From assembly GCF_001425745.1 (NCBI RefSeq), contig NZ_LMDF01000005.1, positions 124,001 through 188,000 on the forward strand: a DNA stretch of 64,000 nt, given 5' to 3'. Shown here piece by piece: positions 60,642 to 64,000 of this stretch. This DNA is from Caulobacter sp. Root343 (GTDB taxonomy: Bacteria > Pseudomonadota > Alphaproteobacteria > Caulobacterales > Caulobacteraceae). Each line of letters opens with the position of its first letter. Position 1 is the first letter of the stretch. The notes beneath the pieces were generated by a model. That model was not told the DNA's origin and made no database searches. It saw only the letters and a program-made list of their open reading frames with translations. A program made the translations under genes and the position numbers.

Positions 60642-61052
60642 CTAGATCGCCGTGAACGTCACCGCCCCGGCCGACGCCAAGCTCAGCGCGAACGCCGCCT
60701 CGCCGTCGTGCTCGCCGGCGTATTCCAGCGCCGCGACAATGAACGCCCCTTCCAGTTGGCCGAAGTCCGGGACGATCAGCCGCCAGGTCCGGGCCGACTG
60801 GTCGAAGAAGCTCTGGCGCACCTGGGCGTCGGAGGCGGCGTCGCGGAACACGCCCGAGCCCGACACGGCCACCGAGCGCACCCCTGCCCCGGCCAGCAGC
60901 TCGCGCCAGCGGCCGGCGCTGTCGCTGTCGGTGGCGTCGATGGTCTTGGCGTTCAGGCTGATGGTGCGGGCGCGCAGGCCCGCGACGGTGACGAAGCTGG
61001 AGGCCCCGTCGCTGATCTTCAGCAGGATATCCTTGCCGGCTTGGGCGGCCAT
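60642..61052 (-). CDS. GTA major tail tube protein, TP901-1 family (g9-like)
   Basis: 136 residues: MAAQAGKDILLKISDGASSFVTVAGLRARTISLNAKTIDATDSDSAGRWRELLAGAGVRSVAVSGSGVFRDAASDAQVRQSFFDQSARTWRLIVPDFGQLEGAFIVAALEYAGEHDGEAAFALSLASAGAVTFTAI, full-length by family standard. Its stop codon lies within the border of the adjoining repeat, so the repeat may have replaced the original end (the natural C-terminus usually ends shortly after this V-T-F/T-x-I). Confidence 0.94.
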   Translation of the reverse strand: MAAQAGKDILLKISDGASSFVTVAGLRARTISLNAKTIDATDSDSAGRWRELLAGAGVRSVAVSGSGVFRDAASDAQVRQSFFDQSARTWRLIVPDFGQLEGAFIVAALEYAGEHDGEAAFALSLASAGAVTFTAI

Positions 61053-61068
61053 GGGCGGTTCTCCAATT

Positions 61069-61467
61069 CTAGGGGGCTTCGGTCACCGCCCGCACGCGGA
61101 CGATGCCGAGGGTGGTTTCGCGGTCGGCGCCGGCGAAGACGTCGGCATAGGGGACGCGGAGGTTGACCAGACGCCGGCCGGCCAGCGCGGGCCGAGCGTC
61201 GTGCAAGGCCGCGCGGACGGCGGCGACCAGGGCGCGCGCCTCCTCGGGACCGCCGAACCGGCTGGCGCAGGTCAGGGTCAGCAGGTGCTCGATCCCCTCG
61301 CCGTCAACGCCGCCGACCGGGCGACCTTCGGAGCGGCTGACGACGACGCAGGGATAGGTCGGCAGGCGCGGGGCCATGGCGTGGATCCGCTGGCCGGTCA
61401 GGGCGGTGACGGCGGGCGCGGCCTTCAGGGTCGCTACGAGGGCGTCGATCAGGGGCTTGTCGGTCAC
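61069..61467 (-). CDS. GTA tail terminator, DUF3168 (g8-like)
   Basis: 132 residues from a GTG (61467) overlapping the connector gene stop. KPLIDALVATLKAAPAVTALTGQRIHAMAPRLPTYPCVVVSRSEGRPVGGVDGEGIEHLLTLTCASRFGGPEEARALVAAVRAALHD is typical DUF3168. It caps the tail tube. In RcGTA a head-tail stopper gene (g7) lies between the connector and this gene; it is absent here. Confidence 0.92.
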   Translation of the reverse strand: MTDKPLIDALVATLKAAPAVTALTGQRIHAMAPRLPTYPCVVVSRSEGRPVGGVDGEGIEHLLTLTCASRFGGPEEARALVAAVRAALHDARPALAGRRLVNLRVPYADVFAGADRETTLGIVRVRAVTEAP

Positions 61468-61733
61468 AGCCGGGCCTTTCGGTAGGGGGTCAGCCACGGC
61501 TCGACGAGGGACAGCGAGGGCTCGCCCGCATCGCGATGCTCATAGGCGTGGGCGACCAGGGTCAGGACCGACAGCCGCAGCGGGGCCGGGCTGGTCGGGG
61601 CCAGGGCGACGCCGGCGGCGCGCGAGACGCGAGCCTCGGCGGCGTCGATCAGGATCGTCAGGACCGCGTCTTCCGAGGTGTCGGGCGCGCGCAGGAACGC
61701 CCGGGCCTCGGCCAGGGTCAGGGATTGGGGCAT
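61464..61733 (-). CDS. GTA head-tail connector, short (g6-like)
   Basis: 89 residues: LTLAEARAFLRAPDTSEDAVLTILIDAAEARVSRAAGVALAPTSPAPLRLSVLTLVAHAYEHRDAGE, the gp6/phiE125-gp8-type connector pattern. As I recall RcGTA g6 is about twice as long, so this is a short form that corresponds to the N-terminal adaptor core; no frameshift remnant is seen downstream because the next gene overlaps by 4 bp. Confidence 0.86.
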   Translation of the reverse strand: MPQSLTLAEARAFLRAPDTSEDAVLTILIDAAEARVSRAAGVALAPTSPAPLRLSVLTLVAHAYEHRDAGEPSLSLVEPWLTPYRKARL

Positions 61734-61756
61734 GGGGAATTTCCAGGAATGGGGTC

Positions 61757-61883
61757 ACTTGCCCCCTCCGCGCTTCGCGCTCCTCCCCCGGAGGGGGAAG
61801 AAGGGCGTCAGTGCGAACCTTCCGCCCCCTCCCGGGGGCGGACGACCGCGAAGCGGTCAGGTGGGGGCAAGTGACCGGGCTAG
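61757..61883. repeat. Palindromic repeat between GTA capsid and connector genes
   Basis: CTTGCCCCCTCCGCGCTTCGCGCTCCTCCCCCGGAGGGGG to CAGGTGGGGGCAAGTGACCGGGCTAG. Same border sequence as the copy at 60521. Inner palindromes include GCGCttCGCGC and CCCCCGGAGGGGG. It is 5 bp from the capsid stop. Confidence 0.88.
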
Positions 61884-61887
61884 ACGT

Positions 61888-63111
61888 CTAGCTCGCCGCG
61901 AACTTCAGCAGCTTCACGGCGTCGAAGTTCTGCACGCCGCCGCCGACGCGCTTGGTGGTGTAGAACAGCACGTGCGGCTTGGCCGAGTACGGGTCGCGCA
62001 GCACCCGCACCCCGGCGCGGTCGACGATCAGGTAGCCCTTCTCGAAGTCGCCGAACGCCACCGGGCAGGTGTTGGCCGCCACGTCGGGCATGGCCTCGAT
62101 CTCGGTGACCGGGAAGCCCAGCAAGGACGCCGACTGGCCCGGCTGCAGAGCCGCGTTCCAGATGTAGTTGCCCTGTGCGTCCTTGAACTTGCGCACGGCG
62201 CTGACCGAGCGGCGGTTCATCACGAAGCGGCCGTTCTGGCGGTACTGGGTCTTGGCCGCGTAGATCAGGTCGATCAGCTTGTCGGTCGGGTTGGTCGCCG
62301 GCCAGCCGCCCGCCACGCCGGTGGCCAGATAGCCGACCTGGCCCCACGCGTACGAGGCGTCCGGCGCGGCGGTGTAGGCCAGCAGGCCCTTGGGCTTGTT
62401 GACCCCGTCGCCGGTCACGAAGGCCGAGGTCTCCTGGGCGGCGAAGGCGTCCTGCACCTCCTCGGCCAGCCACTCGTCGATGCTGACATAGGCGTCGTCC
62501 AGCAGGGCCTGGGTGGCGGCCGGGCTGGCGTAGAGCTCGCCGGCCGGGAAGTCGATCACGTCCAGGGTGGGCGCGGTCGTCTCGGGCCGGGCGGCGGTCT
62601 CGGCCACCCAGGCGGCGGCCAGGCCGGTCGGCGACACCGGCTTGCGGAAGCTGCCCGAGCCGATGGTGCGGACCTGGCAGATCTCGCGCATCGGGCTGGT
62701 GGCCGCCAGGCGACGCAGGATCAGCCGCTCCAGCTCGGGCGGAGCGACATAGCCGCCGGCCGTGGCGGTTCCTTCCGAAAGACCCTTGGCCTCCAGCAGG
62801 CTGGCCGCCGTCTCGCCGGTCTTCACATAGTGGTCGAAAGCTGCCTTGCGCTCGTCCACCCGCGCCAGCGGCGCGTCACCGCCAAGACCAGGTCTACGCA
62901 GGTCGGCCATCAGCCGGTCCAGGCGGTCCTGGGCGCGGCCGACCGCCTCGTCGATGCGGCCGACCTTCTCCTCCAGCAGGACGTCGGCCCGCTTGGTCTC
63001 GATGGCGGCCAGCCGCGTGTCGTTGGCGGCCTTGAAGCTCTCGAACGCGGTGAGCACGTCCGCCAGCGCCGCGCGGGCCTCGGGCGAGGCCGCGTGTTTG
63101 GTTTCCTTCAT
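61888..63111 (-). CDS. GTA HK97-type major capsid protein (g5-like)
   Basis: 407 residues from ATG 63111 (GGAGATC in front). The N-terminal 100 residues are a coiled-coil scaffold (delta) domain that the prohead protease should remove; then the HK97 core with ELERLILRRLAATSPMREICQVRTIGSGSFRKPV, VIDFPAGELYASPAATQALLDDAYVSIDEWLAEEVQDAFAAQETSAFVTGDGVNKPKGLLAY and LLGFPVTEIEAMPDVAANTCPVAFGDFEKGYLIVDRAGVRVLRDPYSAKPHVLFYTTKRVGGGV. Normal length for GTA capsids. Confidence 0.97.
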   Translation of the reverse strand: MKETKHAASPEARAALADVLTAFESFKAANDTRLAAIETKRADVLLEEKVGRIDEAVGRAQDRLDRLMADLRRPGLGGDAPLARVDERKAAFDHYVKTGETAASLLEAKGLSEGTATAGGYVAPPELERLILRRLAATSPMREICQVRTIGSGSFRKPVSPTGLAAAWVAETAARPETTAPTLDVIDFPAGELYASPAATQALLDDAYVSIDEWLAEEVQDAFAAQETSAFVTGDGVNKPKGLLAYTAAPDASYAWGQVGYLATGVAGGWPATNPTDKLIDLIYAAKTQYRQNGRFVMNRRSVSAVRKFKDAQGNYIWNAALQPGQSASLLGFPVTEIEAMPDVAANTCPVAFGDFEKGYLIVDRAGVRVLRDPYSAKPHVLFYTTKRVGGGVQNFDAVKLLKFAAS

Positions 63112-63144
63112 GGGGATCTCCGGTTTGGGATAGGCGAAAGAAAT

Positions 63145-63257
63145 CCTCCCCCTAGCGGGGGAGGTGTCGGCCCGAAGGGACGACGGAGGGGGAAGCGGAG
63201 GGGCGGCCGGACTTCCCCCTCCGGCCCTTCGGGCCACCTCCCCCGCTAGGGGGAGGA
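63145..63257. repeat. Facing palindromic repeat between GTA prohead protease and capsid genes
   Basis: ATCCTCCCCCTAGCGGGGGAGGTGTCGGCCCGAAGGGACG faces CGGCCCTTCGGGCCACCTCCCCCGCTAGGGGGAGGAT; the two arms are close complements. It is expected in the mRNA between the two head genes, where an abundance change (capsid far above protease) would be useful; that role is inference. Confidence 0.87.
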
Positions 63258-63668
63258 TCTGATGAGCCGCGCGCCCGGCAGCATCGGGAAGGTCACGATC
63301 GACACCTCCCAGAGGTCGACGCGGGACAGCACCCGCAGGCGGTCCTTCGTGCGCGCCTTGACCTGGCGAAAGCCGATCGACAGGCCGTCCAGGGCCCCGG
63401 CCTCGACCAGCGCCGCGACCAGGCGGCCGCGCGGCGTGACCCGCAGGATCCGGCCTCGGACGAACAGGCCCTTGGCGTCTTCGGTCACCGCGTCCCAGAC
63501 CCCGACCGGCTCGGCCTCGTCGTGCTGGTGCAGCATCTTGACCGGCGCGCCGGCCGCCAGGCTGTCGGCGAAGGCCCCGGCGGCGGTGACGTCGTCATTG
63601 AGGTCGCGGGTCCAGAACAGCGAGGCGTAGCCTTCGATCTTCAGCTCGTCTTCGTTTCTAGCGGTCAT
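63246..63668 (-). CDS. GTA HK97-type prohead protease (g4-like)
   Basis: 140 residues: EDELKIEGYASLFWTRDLNDDVTAAGAFADSLAAGAPVKMLHQHDEAEPVGVWDAVTEDAKGLFVRGRILRVTPRGRLVAALVEAGALDGLSIGFRQVKARTKDRLRVLSRVDLWEVSIVTFPMLPGARL. The herpes/HK97 protease catalytic His is in MLHQHD and the Ser in GLSIGF. Its final codons (IRSSP) lie in the border of the downstream repeat, so the end may have been altered by the insertion. Confidence 0.95.
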   Translation of the reverse strand: MTARNEDELKIEGYASLFWTRDLNDDVTAAGAFADSLAAGAPVKMLHQHDEAEPVGVWDAVTEDAKGLFVRGRILRVTPRGRLVAALVEAGALDGLSIGFRQVKARTKDRLRVLSRVDLWEVSIVTFPMLPGARLIRSSP

Positions 63669-63909
63669 CGGCGCGCTCCAGTCGGGCTTCGATGCGAGCC
63701 AGGCTCTGGCGGCTGGCGTCGGCCTGCGCCTCCAGCCGCGCCAGCCGCTCGGCGACCGGGGCCTGGGCCTCGAGCCGGCGCTGGACCTCGTCGATCCGCG
63801 CCGTGGCCTTGCCGGCCCACAGCAGGGCGGCGGCGGCTTGCAGCGCCACGGCGACCAGCACGGCGGCCGAGACCTGGCGGTCCAGCCGCCAGCGGGTGGG
63901 AATGGTCAT
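63658..63909 (-). CDS. GTA small membrane/coiled-coil protein (g3.5-like)
   Basis: 83 residues. One transmembrane helix (VSAAVLVAVALQAAAALLWAG, about 13-33) and a C-terminal coiled coil (IDEVQRRLEAQAPVAERLARLEAQADASRQSLARIEARLE). Position between portal (outside the window) and protease matches RcGTA g3.5. It overlaps the protease start by 11 bp. Function unknown; an AAGGA site lies upstream of its ATG. Confidence 0.85.
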   Translation of the reverse strand: MTIPTRWRLDRQVSAAVLVAVALQAAAALLWAGKATARIDEVQRRLEAQAPVAERLARLEAQADASRQSLARIEARLERADDR

Positions 63910-63927
63910 GGGGATCCTTTCGATACT

Positions 63928-64000
63928 TGCCCCCTCCGCGCCTGCGGCGCTCCTCCCCCGGAGGGGGAAGAAGGTTCTCCCCTTCTGCCCCCTCCGGGGG
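63928..64000. repeat. Palindromic repeat at the right edge, within the GTA cluster
   Basis: CTTGCCCCCTCCGCGCCTGCGGCGCTCCTCCCCCGGAGGGGGAAGAAGG, followed by CCCCCTCCGGGGG; same family as 60521 and 61757. It continues beyond the window and should lie between the portal gene and g3.5. Confidence 0.85.

Noticed and set aside
53225..63909. Interpretation of the phage-like block as an ordinary prophage
   Set aside because: Gene order, the TIM-barrel megatron, short tape measure and DUF2460/DUF2163 set match gene transfer agents, and no integrase, repressor, replication or lysis genes are seen in the visible part.
1..64000. CRISPR arrays, insertion sequences, integrases or transposases
   Set aside because: No regularly spaced direct repeats and no transposase or recombinase motifs were seen; the dispersed palindromes have no coding content.

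Overview
The window is a GC-rich (roughly two-thirds G+C by eye), gene-dense chromosomal segment from an alphaproteobacterium, most likely Caulobacter or a close relative. The reasons are the codon use (strong G/C at third positions), the CcGTA-type gene transfer agent cluster, the ccmIEFH-degP-two-component-glnE neighbourhood and the many short intergenic palindromic repeats. No insertion sequence, transposase, integrase, CRISPR array or rRNA operon was seen. The species call rests on remembered gene content, not on a search.

Layout. 1-7.8 kb: tail of an S9 peptidase, an MFS transporter, rpmI-rplT, and pheS-pheT with two small genes wedged between them. 7.9-11.5 kb: a methionine ABC importer, with metQ separated from metI-metN by two small genes. 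11.6-16.3 kb: a hybrid histidine kinase, a secreted amidohydrolase and small exported proteins. 16.3-18.7 kb: tRNA-Leu(UAA), a LuxR-type HTH frame that overlaps another credible gene, small unknowns and an XRE regulator. 18.9-27 kb: cinA-like, sfsA, map, radC, a membrane dipeptidase, two LprI-like paralogues and small exported proteins. 27-31 kb: the methionine-sulfoxide repair pair msrPQ and an EF-hand/ECF-sigma/membrane-protein operon. 31-46 kb: glnE, a BlaR1-like M56 protease, a two-component operon with a toxin-antitoxin pair inside it, degP, and the cytochrome c maturation genes ccmH, ccmF, ccmE and ccmI. 46.6-53.2 kb: a PepSY/response regulator/kinase operon, a TonB-dependent receptor and a DnaJ-family co-chaperone.

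53.2-64 kb, all on the minus strand except one gene, is the head and tail part of an RcGTA-like gene transfer agent. In transcription order it runs g3.5, prohead protease, capsid, connector, tail terminator, tail tube, two tail chaperones, short tape measure, distal tail protein, hub, NlpC/P60 peptidase and the giant host-specificity protein. Portal and terminase would lie beyond the right edge. A DUF805 membrane gene on the opposite strand interrupts the cluster.

The most striking non-gene feature is a set of at least five families of dispersed palindromic repeats, many present as facing pairs. They sit in intergenic gaps and are especially dense in the GTA cluster. Two copies lie inside reading frames: in the N-termini of CcmH and of the GTA NlpC/P60 peptidase, which consequently share a nearly identical 17-residue stretch although the proteins are unrelated. 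This resembles the Rickettsia palindromic elements.
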